Source: Hermetia illucens (Eukaryota; Arthropoda; Insecta; Diptera; Stratiomyidae). From it: 64,000 nucleotides of DNA. The translations under genes were made by a program, and so were the position numbers. Below the pieces are notes generated by a model. That model was not told where the DNA came from and made no database searches. It saw only the letters and a list, made by a program, of their open reading frames with translations. The stretch covers positions 32,933,199 to 32,997,198 of the forward strand of contig NC_051852.1 in NCBI RefSeq assembly GCF_905115235.1, in the 5' to 3' direction. Shown piece after piece: positions 31,497 through 43,254 of the stretch (the first letter of the stretch is position 1; each line of letters opens with the position of its first letter).

Positions 31497-34111
31497 GTCT
31501 TCTTCTTTTTCTTCAGCCTTTGTCTCGTTCACAAGCGGGGTCGGCTTATCGGTTTCGCCATTTGGCTCTATCTGGGTGCAATCTCGAGGCTTTCAAATCC
31601 CCATCCAGCGTATAAAGCCACTGTTGTTTCGGCCTGCCTTTTGGTCGTTTACCATCGACTTCGATGTCCAAACCAAGCTTGGCAAGTGAACGCTCTTTAG
31701 CATGAATTGCGTGACCATACCATTTAAGACGCCTCTCTCGCAACTTTTCCATGATCGGTACAACCCCCTAACGATCGCGGATATCCTCATTTCGAATGTG
31801 ATCAAAACTTGTCACGCTACTAGTCCAACGTAACATCTTCGTCTCCAAACCGCAAGACTCCGGTCATTGTCTTTTATAGTTGGCCAACACTCAGAACCAT
31901 AGAGGGCGACAGGACGGACGAATTCTGGTAAATTTTCGATTTGAGACGTTCGTTGATACGTCGATCTCAAAAAACACCAGTTGTGGAACGCCACCTTATC
32001 CAGATTGCGTTAATGCGTGAAGGAATTTCATATCGCAGTTCTCCATCAACTGATAGTGTTGACCAGAGGTATTTAAATCGCTCAGTTCTAGGCAGATCAC
32101 TGCCGTTGACAGTGATTGTGCCTGTTTCATGGGGATCTGTCCTCAAAAATTCAGTTTTATTTACATTTAATCTCAGACCATGTTGCATGAGGCGATGATT
32201 CCATTTTTGGACAAGTTGCTGGAGATCATTTTTGCTATCAGATATCTCGTGTGACGGTGTCCATAACAAGAACAAAGAAGAGTGGTGAGAGAGCGCTTCC
32301 TGGGTGAACACCAACAGAGACACGAAGCGGTTTTTATACACCCGCCATACTTCGACCTTTACTTTTCGGATCGTGGTAGAGAAATTGAACCCAGCGCACG
32401 ACTTCTGGCACTAAGTGCTGTCGTAAAGCATACCAGATGAGTTCGTGTGGTACACGGTCAAGCGCTTTCTCTAGATCCAGAAATGCAATGTAAAGAGGGC
32501 GATGCTTCTCGCGGTGTGTCTCCATGAGTAACCGCGTAGCGCGAATTGCGTCAGTAGTTCCGCAGTTTTTAACAAATCCGGCTTGATTCGTGGTTATTTC
32601 AACGACTTCGCGTATACGGTTGTCAAGAATGCGTTCAAAAATCTTCATGGTATGGGAAAGTAATTGGATTGGACGGTAATTTAAACATTCTGCTGAACTA
32701 CCTTTCTTTTTCCATATTGGAACAGTGGTACTCTCTTACCAGTCAGATCGTCAGATCGTGTTCTTCCTTCCTGAATAACCCGATCAAAGAATTCACTAAG
32801 CAACAGTATTGGGTCCCACCTCTTCGCTATCCAGAGCTCCGATGCAATGTCGTCAGGTCCTGTGGCTTTCCGCGATTTCATTCGTTTTATTGCCTCCTCG
32901 ACTTCAGTTGCGTTGACAGTTAAGTCCTTGGGGTTTTAACGTAGGTACCTGTCGTGGAGACTTAATCCTACTTTCTCTTTAAGACACGGATTGATTTTGG
33001 GACCACAATCAGAGCCCCGCTGTGACAAGCAACAACGGTACCAGTCTATACTAAGTGCATGGCTTAGCATTCATACTGGTGGATGCAAGACCTGCCTAAA
33101 TCTCTACCGAACTAAGGAGTACGGCACCCGTGTTCAAACGCAACACCACGCCGAGGCCCGAAGGTCTCTTCTCGCTTGAGCATCACCAACAACCTCCATG
33201 AAGCTCCCACTAGGGGGCCAACCGCAAACAACCGAGCTGTACTCATATACGAGAGAAATTCTCCCGAAGTATATGAGTCCAGGGGCTACCCCGGTTCCCA
33301 TGGTACCAATATACCCCTGGTAAGGTTTCGTGGCCGAAGTAACTTCAGATGAATCCCCGTACAGACTCGGGTCTGATCGCCCTGATTAAGCCTTGGAGCA
33401 TTCGCCTACTCCATCACGGTCGGCAAGTCAATGCGATACAGCGTTTCCCGGTGCCACCACTATGGAGGTTCTCCTCGGCCACTTGGTTTTGGTTCAGCCG
33501 ACAGGGTTGCCGCCCTGTTTTCCTCACCGCCACCTCTGAGCACCAGTTGCGCTGGCAGGTGGAACTGGTCCAAATGTCGGCAATGATTGTGGAGGTGGAG
33601 GATGAACAAATTCTTCAGTTGAAATCTGCTCGAAGTATTCTCGCCATCTATCCGTTGCAGCTTGTCGGTTGGTAAGCAAAATATCGTTCTTGTCATTAAC
33701 GCAACACAAGTGTTCGATATCCTGTGTACGTTGGTTACGGCTTTTAGCAAGTTGATACAGACCTTTCTCGCCATCCCGAGTGTCCAGTTTATCGTAAAGA
33801 TTTTTGTAATGGTTCGCTCGGGTGACAACGGCTGCTTCCTTTGCTTCCCGGTTGGCATTCTTATAAATTTGCCAATTAGCAGGCGTTTTATCGTCGACAA
33901 ATTTTAGGTAGTGGCATTTCTTTTCACGGACCTTCATTTCAACATCATCATCCCAAAGCCAGGTATCTCGGTTGATGTACCGCTTACCCGACTTGGTGAC
34001 CCCGAGGGTTGCAGAGGCCGTTTTGTGGATCGTGTCTTTCATTTGATTCCATGATTCTTCCACATTCGTAATGGTCGGCAACCGTATGAGGGAGACAGTT
34101 TCTTCTCACCA
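31497..34111 (-). mobile_element. RTE-X LINE (second RTE-like family), split by beta
   Basis: Read on the - strand: SWNQMKDTIHKTASATLGV, YINRDTWLWDDDV, HYKNLYDKLDTRDGEKGLYQ and WREYFEQISTEE (linker). After the beta insertion come ATEVEEAIKRMKSRKATGPD, NQAGFVKNCGTTDAIRATRL, IAFLDLEKALDRVPHELIW (first catalytic Asp), LRLNVNKTEF, LYGSECWPT, LKWYGHAIHAKE and DGKRPKGRPKQQW. The YADD box region is degraded. The 3' end at 31497 carries a GAA-type tail. The endonuclease is not attached. Frame changes are frequent, so it is inactive. Confidence 0.82.
32920..33543. mobile_element. Beta retroelement, copy 3, with target-site duplication
   Basis: Sequences CAGTTGCGTTGACAG (32905-32919) and CAGTTGCGCTGGCAG (33544-33558) flank 624 bases and match 13 of 15 positions. 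They belong to the interrupted RTE-X reading, so this is an insertion with a target-site duplication. The element starts TTAAGTCCTTGGGG and ends CACCTCTGAGCAC. It has no recognisable protein, no inverted repeats and no poly(A). Long variable duplications point to target-primed reverse transcription. Confidence 0.82.
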
Positions 34112-34519
34112 AATCATCATCATCATCAACGGCGCAACAACCAGTATCCGGTCTAGGCCTGCCTTAATAAGGAACTCCAGATATCCCGGTTTTGCGCCGA
34201 GGTCCACCAATTCGATATCCCTAAAAGCTGTCTGGCGTCCTGGCCCACGCCACCGCTCTATCTTAGGCAGGGTCTGCCTCGTCTTCTTTTCCTACCATAG
34301 ATATTGCCCTTATAGACTTTCCGGGTGGGATCATCTTCATCCATACGGATTAAGTGACCCGCCCACCGTAACCTATTGAGCCGGATTTTATCCACAACCG
34401 GACGGTCATGGTATCGCTCATAGATTTCGTCATTGTGCAGGCTACGGAATCGTCCATCCTCATGTAGGGGGCCAAAAATTCTTCGGAGGATTCTTCTCTC
34501 GAACGCGGCCAAGAGTTCG
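34112..34519 (-). mobile_element. RTE-A LINE, 3' end fragment
   Basis: It has the same 3' end as at 2718: an ATC-repeat tail at 34112-34130, then CAACGGCGCAACAACC, then the C-terminal pol region (RRILRRIFGPLHED, NRLRWAGHLIRMDEDDPTRK, YKGNIYGRKRRRGRP on the - strand). It is 5'-truncated near LSKKNCELL and sits at the edge of RTE-X. Confidence 0.8.
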
Positions 34520-35414
34520 CAATGGCGACCATTTAAAGCGTGGCGGGCCAGCGCTTTACTCACGCTGTTTTATCGGTGGTTTAATTCGCAGGTCCGCAAT
34601 CAACGGCCAATATTGAGGTGCAATGGTTTCATAGGGAACGACTGATTGCAACAGTGAAAGTGGTAAAACGTCAGCGTCTTTACTGGAATAAAGAGTTCTA
34701 CGTCAACCGTGGCATTCGAAGCTATCCTAAATTTGCCCCATACATTTTGAAATGAAACGGAATGCAGCTAATAGCACATATAGGTTCGAAACCATTAGCG
34801 GGCAAAAAAGCAACCAATTAAACAATCATATATTCATCTGGAAAAATAAATCCTGCCGATCATATGGTTTCCAGATTTGTCTTTCAGAAGACATAGTCTG
34901 CTTTAATCACCAAAAGAAAAGAATGGTCGACAAATTGGATTACCAACATAATAATCTTCACCGAGGAGTTAGTCATGGATCATTTTATGATATGGATGGC
35001 AGAACATTCGAACTTGCTGGTAATGAGGAGGTGAGTGTGTCATACTGATTCACTAAGGTTCTGTTTCCGCAACTATGGGACCAGAACCAACTTTTGGCTT
35101 CAGACCTTCGAATGTCATGTCAGGATGAAGTCGCAAAAATTCACGCAGCCGAATGGAGAAATTGCGTATGATCTTAACAGAAAGGGATCCAAAGGAGGAC
35201 AAGACAATACTTCCAACACAACTCAAGAACTTTATCAAGCCGTATGAAAATTATTTAGAATAGTTAACTGCCTTCACGACTTTCCGAGAAGCTTGCACTC
35301 CTTCCCTTCTGTTCCGTACCACGTAGTTGTAGATCATTCATCGGCTGTCCTGACATATTGGGTTCCGTTACCTCTCCTATCATATTAGACCTACCCATTG
35401 CCACTTGCCCCTTC
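34520..35414. other. Unrecognised stretch with one 98-codon frame
   Basis: A frame at 34752-35048 has 98 codons from an ATG but no family pattern. Downstream, 35128-35165 resembles about 3700-3735 (TTCACGCAGCCGAATGGAG against TTCACGCATCCGAATGGAG), and adjacent frames read AKIHAAEWRNCV and PTQLKNFIKPYENYLE, which look like eroded coding sequence. Origin unknown. Confidence 0.35.
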
Positions 35415-36340
35415 TAGTCACATCGTCCCCGGTCCCCGCAACATTAAACACGTATGCAGATTGCTATATTTCTGCATGGTTTGAACCAGACTGTGTGACA
35501 GTCCCAGGACAGCAAGAAAAGCCGTGAGGGATTTTGGTACAATACCCATATCTGACAATATTATGCGAACTACAATCATCTTTGCAAGATGCCGAATTTC
35601 GTTGATTTCCCGAACCAGTGGCTCATAGTTCACTTTCTTCTCCACGTATTTCCGTTCAATGTTATGGCGAATAGCAACATCAATAATATACGCGGAGCGA
35701 CCTGTCCTGTCACCTAACAGCACGTCAGGCTTGTTGTGTTGTGTATGGTAATCACGAAGCATAACTATCAAGTACTGTCTGCAGCTCATACCGGTGAACC
35801 GAACATGTTCCCGCGATCAGCCCATGCAAGGTTTTGGTGAATCACCGTACATACAACATTATGCCTGTTCGTGTATTCCATGCCATTACAACGCAGCCAG
35901 AAATGAGATGGTCGAACGCCTCTAACGCTTAACCACAGATGCTGCACTGTCGTTCTCCACCCGCTTTTTCACTGTAAGCTTTTTATGGGCTCGGGTGGCG
36001 ACAACGCCATCCTGAATGGCACACACAAATCCCTCTGTCTCAGTAAAGAGCTCCCTAGGACACAGCTTTCTTTTGGGCATTTTCAATACCAGCTTCACAC
36101 GTGGCAGGAGTTCGGACAGCAGAGCATTCCTCAAATCACCAACTCGAGAATGGGTTCCTTGTAAAATTCCTTGGCATTTGCATAAGTCTGTCTCGGTCAT
36201 AGCTTGGATGTGGAGGTCACCAATGCTATGTCCGGCATGCGGCTTGTAATGACCTTTGTGAATGGCTTAGATTCGACACTTTTCTAATCGACCATGTATA
36301 TTGGTGAACTTTCTGTTCCAGACATAATTGATATTGATAT
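35415..36340 (-). mobile_element. R4/Dong-like LINE, copy B (endonuclease end)
   Basis: On the - strand this continues from the post-RT part (VCAIQDGVVATRAHKK) to a restriction-like endonuclease. NKPDVLLGDRTGRSAYIIDV gives the PD and D residues of a PD-(D/E)XK nuclease, followed by EKKVNYEPLVREINEI and IVPKSLTAFLAVLGLSHSLV. The RT is missing. It overlaps copy A at the post-RT part and extends beyond it, so the two pieces cover different parts of one family. Stops and frame changes are present. Confidence 0.8.
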
Positions 36341-36346
36341 TGTTTG

Positions 36347-36407
36347 CATTTTTAAGGTTTTGTGTGAAACAAAACCTTATTAGAATCGATTCGATGTCTG
36401 TCTGTCC

Positions 36408-36449
<42 letters not shown>

Positions 36450-37503
36450 CTGTCTGTCACAGCCGATTTATTCGGAAACGGCTAAACCGATCGTCACAAA
36501 AATTAGTAGGAGTATGTAATCTGCCGTTCCCTTTACATGCAGCAACTGACGCCATTTTGTGTTAAGTTTAAGGGGGGGCTCCCCATACATGTGAAAGGAG
36601 GGTGCAAAATTTTTTTTCACAGAATGTAGCCATGTGGGGTATCAAATGAAAGGTCTCAATTAGTACTTTTCGAAACTGGTTCAATATTTGATGTTGTGTG
36701 AAACATAGGGGAGTGAGGGCTCAAAATATGACCCCCAAAAAGTGTAACAGGTCTCGTTCTCAGAACCTATCCAACCGAAAAATCTGAAAAAAATCGCAGT
36801 AGTGCATCTCTACGAAATCTAGGCCTCAAAATATATCCGGTTCCGATATCTGCACAAATAAAGTTAATAATAGTATATTTCTACATTTTAGAAATTTACC
36901 CGGCACCCCCCTTGTCTTCATCCCAGAAGTACAAAATTTGGCATGTGTATAAAGAAGAACATAATGCACAATTTGGTGGAGTTTGAAGAAAATCAAACTA
37001 TTATTAACAAAGTTATGGGGGGTAAAACTTTACAATTTTTTGTGAATTTCGTGCACTCTACAACCTGCATGACGTCATCATCATATATCAATTCATCAAT
37101 ACCACCACGAATGAATTGGGTGGAAAAGGATTATTTTGTTTTAGTTTTTAAGTCATTTGTATGTGAATATCAATTATTCCAGCGTGACGTGTGTATATGT
37201 AGGTATATAATATATGCGTGCTAATGGACTTCGGGGGTAGTGCCTAATTCAGATAGATATAAGAAGTAAATCGGAAATATGGGTACGATCAATCTATATA
37301 CGTGCCTATATGTGTACAGTATTCGAAAATAGACAGTTTGTTTGTTTAGGGTGAACGTAACATCTACGGCTGTAATATGTACGTATGTCTGGTAGTTTTG
37401 TAGCTCTATACGGATAGAAAAATGTTAGTTGAAATTTCTTAGATAAGATGAACACAAAACCTTTATACCCGAAGCGCGAGCTTCCGGTATTCCGACTTGT
37501 TTC
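36347..37503 (-). mobile_element. Hairpin-tail family, long coding-free copy
   Basis: This is the longest coding-free copy (about 1.16 kb). On the - strand it starts ACAAGTCGGAATACCGGAAG with an internal GAAGC...GCTTC palindrome and ends in CAGACAGACA repeats and a terminal hairpin. The 10-base arms AAGGTTTTGT and ACAAAACCTT are perfect, separated by 5 bases (36354-36378), and followed on the - strand by AAAAA. It encodes nothing recognisable. It shares the head and tail with R1-type composites at 10183 and 29051. Confidence 0.8.
36396..36459 (+). repeat. CTGT/CCGT tetranucleotide repeat
   Basis: About 16 tandem units of GTCTGTCT type with a few CCGT variants lie inside the hairpin-family element. 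Equivalent but shorter runs occur next to the tails of the other copies. Confidence 0.95.
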
Positions 37504-37639
37504 TTGATATCGCTGATTCCATGCTAAACTTATAAAAGCTGTAATTTTCAAAGTAATGTCAATGTCGTGTCGTTTCACCATCAAGTGGAGAGACTAGACT
37601 AAACGTCAATGGTATTTCGGACTTTTTACTACCCCAGGT

Positions 37640-40600
37640 GTGCAAGTGAAGTTAATGCAGGTAACTCCTAAACCTTTTTTGCAAACTAGGTTCTTCACTT
37701 TGTCGACTTGCCCTCGTCTTTCCTGGCAGGGAAACCTCCTTTAGTCCTGCAGGACTCCATGAATACGTTCGCAAATCAGGACATTACTGAGAATCTAGGG
37801 AACGCCAAAAGGAATATTAAATTTACCGAACAGGGTGCATTATCAGAGCAAGGCACTTTGCAATAGGCAAGACTTGGAACATTGGCCACCTGGGGCGGTG
37901 ATGGGATGTGTCGTGAAGGTAGATTTAACGAAGCATTTGTCGGCGCTTATTATGTACGTGTACGTTTTAGGTGGTCGGTCACAATTGGCGGCGTTTGGAG
38001 TTTGGCGTAGCAATGACTTGCTTGAGCACAATGCGAAGGACGGAAGTGAATCCTCAGTTCCCGATGTGATTGCGGGAATAGACGGCGTTGACCTGAAGGA
38101 GATGCTATTTACCATGGACGCACATTTGCAGCGCTTAATTACAGCGTATACGACCCTCCACTCTAGATGAAAAGGAGGTGGAAGCTCATCAGGAGTTTTT
38201 GGATGCAGTCACGCTTCGCCGATTACTCGAGTCTTTGGTAGCGTCCTCAGCGGAGCGCAAACCGGAGACCTGAGAAATGCCTGAGGGTCCAGACATGAAA
38301 CTTGATCCGTTGGTGATTCCCTCATTTGACTTCCACGGTCAGATTTTCCCGGAGACGTATTAGTTCGGTAAGCTGCGTCAAACCATAAGGGCTGATGCTG
38401 TGCCCCTGGTTGGTGGTCTCTATGCCAAAGGCTACCAGCAGGTGTGTAAGGCCTTGAACGAACGCTTGGCTTTATAAGGCAATTGGCAATCTTATGCGAT
38501 TGAACAAAATCGAAACGGTAGTAGAAGAGTCGTCTCAGGCCTTATTGACGGTGTTCGATGCGCTGCAGGCTACACTCCGCGCTTTACGCGTTAATAGGCT
38601 GTGGAGGGGTACACCCATAGTCTGACTTCGGAAACAGTAAGGCTGTCCAGGCGGGCGGAGGTGGATAGACGGCACTTCTCGCAGCAATAGGTCAGACAGT
38701 CAGCACATCGGCGGCGGAGTATAGACTGCAGTGAACTACGTTGGCACAAGGGAACTCCTCACCCTGTGCCTTCTGTTAGGCTTCCCACCAGATTAGTCGC
38801 TGTAAACGTCTTGCAGACACAAAGGTGACGCTTAAAATGCCTCTGATCAGGCCATCCGTCTGAGGAATGTGAGGTGTGAGGTGGGAAAATTGACATCACA
38901 CGGTGTTCTACCGCACCCTATTCTTAGGTCTAGAAACCGACACCGCCCTCGCGATTTCAGAACGTATCTGAGTCGGATTAAATGGATTCCATCGCCTTAA
39001 GAGAAGGATTTGGTTTCCGCTGTCTGGAGAGAATATACAGCAATCCTCTTGACAACAGCGCAAGTCTACGCCACTGGCACGCCACGCAGCAACATTTGGT
39101 TCGATGACTCTGGCTCATAGGCGAGTTTTATATCGTCTCGGTAGGCGATGGGCTACTACGGAGGAGATATATGGATGTGGATTAGGCAGGCATTGGAGCT
39201 GGTTCGCTTTGCGGTCACTATACTTGGAGTTTACGCTCAACATGGTGGCACTACTACTGGCGGCGATTACTCCGTCGTTCCCGGCAGATTCCGGTTGGCG
39301 GTTCTAAGCTGCTCGGAGCATATGTTGCGGTCTTGTAGTAGAATGTCTTATTCGCAGTGATCAACCTGGTGAACCCTGTGTGGTAATGGTCCCAGCTTCG
39401 ACAATGCCACCAACACATTACCCCGTGCAGTCGTTCACTATGCACTTTGACGACGAGCAGCTACACTTAAATGACCTCGTTCAACGTGTTTGGCATCGAG
39501 AGGAGCTTCTTGATATTGACCATAAGGGGGAGGGACATGACATTTTCACACCAAGAATCGTAACTACTTTGTGCGTATCCAGTTCCAAGCAGAAGTATTA
39601 AACATGGGAGACTCGTGGCAGACAGCGCTGAGCCAATTTGACAGCCTGGAGTTATCCTAGAATTCTAACTCCAAGCTTCGGCGCCAACGTCCAGCAGTAA
39701 TTCATTGAACGGCGTACAGGGGAGCGAAACCGATACACACACACTACTCTCTGCTTCACATCAACCCCTGATCTAAGTAGTTCCGAATGACACTACCCGC
39801 AGACATCGAGAAGATGATTATCATTGGCCTCGAATCCATACAATGCTGTCTGCGCCTTGTAGCAGGGCGTTTTGGATAATATAGAACTATTTATTGGTGA
39901 TTCTACATAGACGATCTCTTACTGAGCTTGGATGGTAAGCAACAGGTGATGTAAATGGTTCATGAGATCGATCGCATCCTCCCGGCAAGGCATTTTCGAC
40001 TACACAAGTGGAAATCGAACAAGCTCGCTATAGTGGAGGCAGTTACGAATGTGCCGGTCTCGTCTACCGAGCTAGCAATTGGCCTACAATGGGATGCTGC
40101 CTTCGACGAGCTCCTGTTCCAGATGGATCTTTGATATCACCCCTGACGAAGCGCTAACTGCTGAGCGAGATGGCCAGATTTTTTTGATCTTGTTAGCTTT
40201 GTGGCCCATATAATTGAGCAGGACAAGATTATCATACAATCAATCTATTTCGACAACTGCTTTGAACTGGGATACGCCTCCCCCAGATTCTACGGCGCAG
40301 ACTTGGCCAACCTTTCGCAATGGCTTTGAGAATCTCAAGCGAGTGCTTATTCGACGATAGTCCGGCCTGGCTTCTACACCGACACCGACAAAATATCTAA
40401 AAATGGCGCAGCGAATCATTTCACCAAAAGGCTTCTTCTTCTGTCGGTCATGCGATCATCATTGTCATTAGCGGACGTGCTTATATTGACCGGACTCTCA
40501 AGTCGTGCTTTGCTGGCTTCGAAAGCACCCAACGGAACTGAAACCTTATCTGGCAAATCGAGTGAGAAAAATCCAGGCCCTCACTTCCAGAGCGGAGTGG

Positions 40601-41335
40601 TGTTACTTGATATCAACCGTGATCTTCTTGATAGTGCGAGCCGGAGAAGCAGGTAATGTAGAGTTCGACTCCGCTCCTTCCTTTCGTTTCATATCTGGAG
40701 GAATAAGGATTAATACGCCTAGGAAAATTATACCAACATTCTGAGCTATTAAACGGTCAGGGCCAAATACCACTCACTGGCTAAACTTGTTGTGCATCAG
40801 GCGCATATCATTATTTGCCATGGAGGGGTACAACGCATGTTACAAAAGTTGCGCTCTCTTCAGCCCCGACAGGCAGAGCGTACTGGCTTCATGAGTTATT
40901 GAAGTCAATGTGCTGACCTCAACAGCAATAATGGCACGATTTTTGTTGGCACGAATAGGTTTCTCCTTTGCATCCGAACAGAACAAGCAGGCTTTGGCTG
41001 ATCTCAGTACGACCTGTCATTTCATATCCAGGCGCGCCCCTCATCATGGAGGGTTATAAGGGACAACGGTCAAATCAACCAAACATCACATGATCCGTTT
41101 GGTTGGTGGTCAGTTCCTTTGGGCGGGACAATTTTGCACGCTGTGTGCCATACTCCAAGCCCATCACATCTTTACCAGATGATCCAGAGGACAAATTTGC
41201 ACTATCTTCAGCCGACTGTTTACTTGGAAGACCGCTTATTACAGTGCCAGGTCCTATAGTGCCAATCTTCCAGGTAATCGATTCAGCAGTGGCTTCGCTG
41301 CATCCATTAGGACTTCTAACAGGGCTGGCGTGACA
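37640..41335 (+). mobile_element. Fossil BEL/Pao LTR retrotransposon, broken
   Basis: Scattered frames on the + strand follow BEL/Pao order: a gag-like N-terminal region (37835-38170, weak), a region near 39100-39600 with protease-to-RT likeness, an RT segment near 39900-40100, the post-RT part near 40170-40330, and an integrase zinc-binding segment near 40790-40900. No terminal repeats were identified. The element is heavily broken, with well over ten breaks, and looks old. It is followed at once by an RTE-A piece. Confidence 0.68.
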
Positions 41336-41339
41336 ACAC

Positions 41340-42050
41340 TACAGCTCCCAAGTTTTAAGCCCGGACGTTACGTCGGGTTTGATGTTGATGGCTATTTTGT
41401 ACAGTGCAGTGCATATCCGAACAGGGTGCATATTGGCACTATTTTTGCTGACATTGAACAAAGCTGGGAGGTGACGGCATTCGATTAGCAGGTGGTCAAT
41501 TTGGTTTAAAGGGGTTCCGTCTGGGAAAACATATATTTGTTTGTGGAGACACAAACCAGGTACTTGGAAGAACTATTTCGTGTGGCACAACCAGTTAAAT
41601 AATTCGGAGTCCATAATCAATGCTGTTTTTATATAAGCTGTGAAAATCGACCTATCGCCCGATAATGAGCTTTGTACCTATTTGGCTGTTAGAATAAAAA
41701 AAAACCAACCACATAGTTCATTGGATGCCCACTATCTTATGTATTGCATAGCAGTTTTTCTCCTGGAAACCAGTCCCGCATCTCTTGTAACGCTGCGACA
41801 CACAGTCTGATATTGAGACAGAATACCGGGTAGCCCCTGTTCTGTCAGGAAGCGCACGCCATGAGAAAATGCGCAAGAAGTTCGCCTAGTTTCATTACCG
41901 GGTTCCTCATTGTATAGTCAATCTCTTCCAAGGCTGATTTCAAGGCATCATACCAATTGTTTTGAGAGTTGTCAGCCCTTTCTAACCCGCAACCTGGAAG
42001 ACCAGTTTCTGCGGTTTGTCCATTTTTTAACTGCTTTAAAGCTACCTACA
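41340..42050 (-). mobile_element. RTE-A LINE, endonuclease fragment
   Basis: The - strand reads the later endonuclease part: PDGTPLNQIDHLLIECRHLP matches NGTTFNQIDHVLIERRHLS in the long copy at 17818-20158. Eroded matches to the earlier part continue to about 42050. The RT is absent. There are many small indels. Confidence 0.7.
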
Positions 42051-42399
42051 GTTTTCAATTGAGAAAACTCCTCGTTATCATCCCCTTGAGGTAGGGAAAG
42101 GGTTTGGCAGTAGAGTTGTGGGTATTGATTGAGCAAGCGTTTTCCAACTTATGAGCTATAATTAATGCAACCATCGAACTCACTATAAAAGAATGATATA
42201 ATTTTTTGTCACAAAAAAATCTCAACCATCCTCGTGAGCTTTGCATTATCGACGTTTGACGGTAGTCCAAATCACGATTGTCTATGTTTACACCTCCATC
42301 GGGGGAGCCCCTATCATAAAAATGGTGAAAGATTTAACTGGAAGATTAGGAAATAAGTTTCAGAATTTTCTTGGAAGGTTTATCACCAACATAAAACAA

Positions 42400-42800
42400 A
42401 CAAATTACAATATTTTGCTGAGTAAGCATTATTTCTGTTCCCCAACATAGAACGTTTGAACCATATTAGCTTCTTTTTGATAACGAAAATATTAAAATAT
42501 GTTTATATGTGACAATTTGAAAACATGAATTGAGGGTGAAAAAAGTGCTCTTTTTTATAAACATGAAAGGTTTAACCGAAGATTCTTCCAATTAACATAT
42601 GGAGCCATAATCTGTGCAAAAACTTAATTCTTATCTACCCAGAATTATCAGGAAACCGGTAGATGTTTGGACTGCCATATACGTCACTCTCCCCTCCATT
42701 TTAATTTAAATTCATCTATAAATACTCTCTATTTACCTCCAAAAATCGTCAGTTGTTAGTCGTACTCCTGGAGCGCCACGTACTCATCCAAACCTAGAAA
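42400..42800 (+). promoter_or_regulatory. OBP5 promoter and duplicated upstream block
   Basis: TATAAATA lies at 42717-42724 and the initiator TCAGTTG begins at 42749, with the inferred start A at 42751, 34 bases from the first T. The leader is 50 bases. TTTTGCTGAGTAA lies at 42413-42425 and TTTTTGATAACGAAAATATT at 42474-42493. The block continues with AAAGGTTTAACCGAAG near 42568. This promoter keeps the most shared elements. Confidence 0.8.
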
Positions 42801-43253
42801 ATGAAACTCCTCATCGTTCTCTGTGCAGTCATTGCCATGGTAAGCTAACTGGTTTGACTAAGAAGAAGGATTTTTAAAACCATTTTTTTTCCCTTACAGG
42901 CTTGCGCCGTTTCTAAGGAGGAATTCCTAAAGATCCGCGAAGAGTGCTTAAAGTCCGAAAATGTCCCGCAAGCAGTCATTGAGAAGTTGAAGAATCGCGA
43001 ATATGGAGGAGATTTGGGCCACGAAGCCAAATGCTACATTCGCTGTCTAGGACTCAAAACTGGTAATTGGGATGATGCCAAGGGCTATGATGTAGACAAA
43101 GTTTTCGCTGATTTTAATGGTGCTGGATTGGAAGTGACCAAGGAGAACTTGCAGAAATGTTTCAAATCGAGTGGTGATGATGATAAATGCGTATGGGCTT
43201 CCAAGGATTTGAAATGTTTGTGGACAAACAAATACGTTAGCAGGAAACAATAA
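42801..43253 (+). CDS. Odorant-binding protein-like, paralog 5
   Basis: The predicted protein has 130 residues. Exon 1 (42801-42839) encodes MKLLIVLCAVIAM, the donor is GTAAGC, the intron is 42840-42899 (60 bases), and exon 2 is 42900-43253, starting ACAVSKEEFLKIREEC. The signal peptide probably ends after ACA. The six cysteines keep the classic OBP spacing. It resembles OBP3 in the middle (KTGNWDDAKGYDVDKVF) and OBP1 at the start (KEEFLKIREECLKSE). ENVPQAVIEK replaces EKVPEAVIEK. It looks intact, with its own promoter and poly(A) signal. It is the last + strand member before the orientation switch. Confidence 0.94.
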
Positions 43254-43254
43254 A
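43249..43254 (+). terminator. Poly(A) signal overlapping the OBP5 stop
   Basis: AATAAA contains the TAA stop at 43251-43253. A TTGTGTTTTC stretch follows about 30 bases later, as in OBP1. Confidence 0.7.

Noticed and set aside
34752-35048. A host gene of 98 codons
   Set aside because: The frame has a start codon but no family pattern, no signal peptide, no promoter of the local type and no second exon. It lies between LINE fragments, so chance or an eroded element is more likely.
36396-36459. A CRISPR or other spaced array
   Set aside because: The repeats are contiguous CTGT/CCGT tetranucleotides without spacers. It is a microsatellite within a mobile element.
37640-41335. A complete LTR retrotransposon
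   Set aside because: No terminal repeats were seen and the coding region is broken throughout. It is recorded only as a BEL/Pao fossil.
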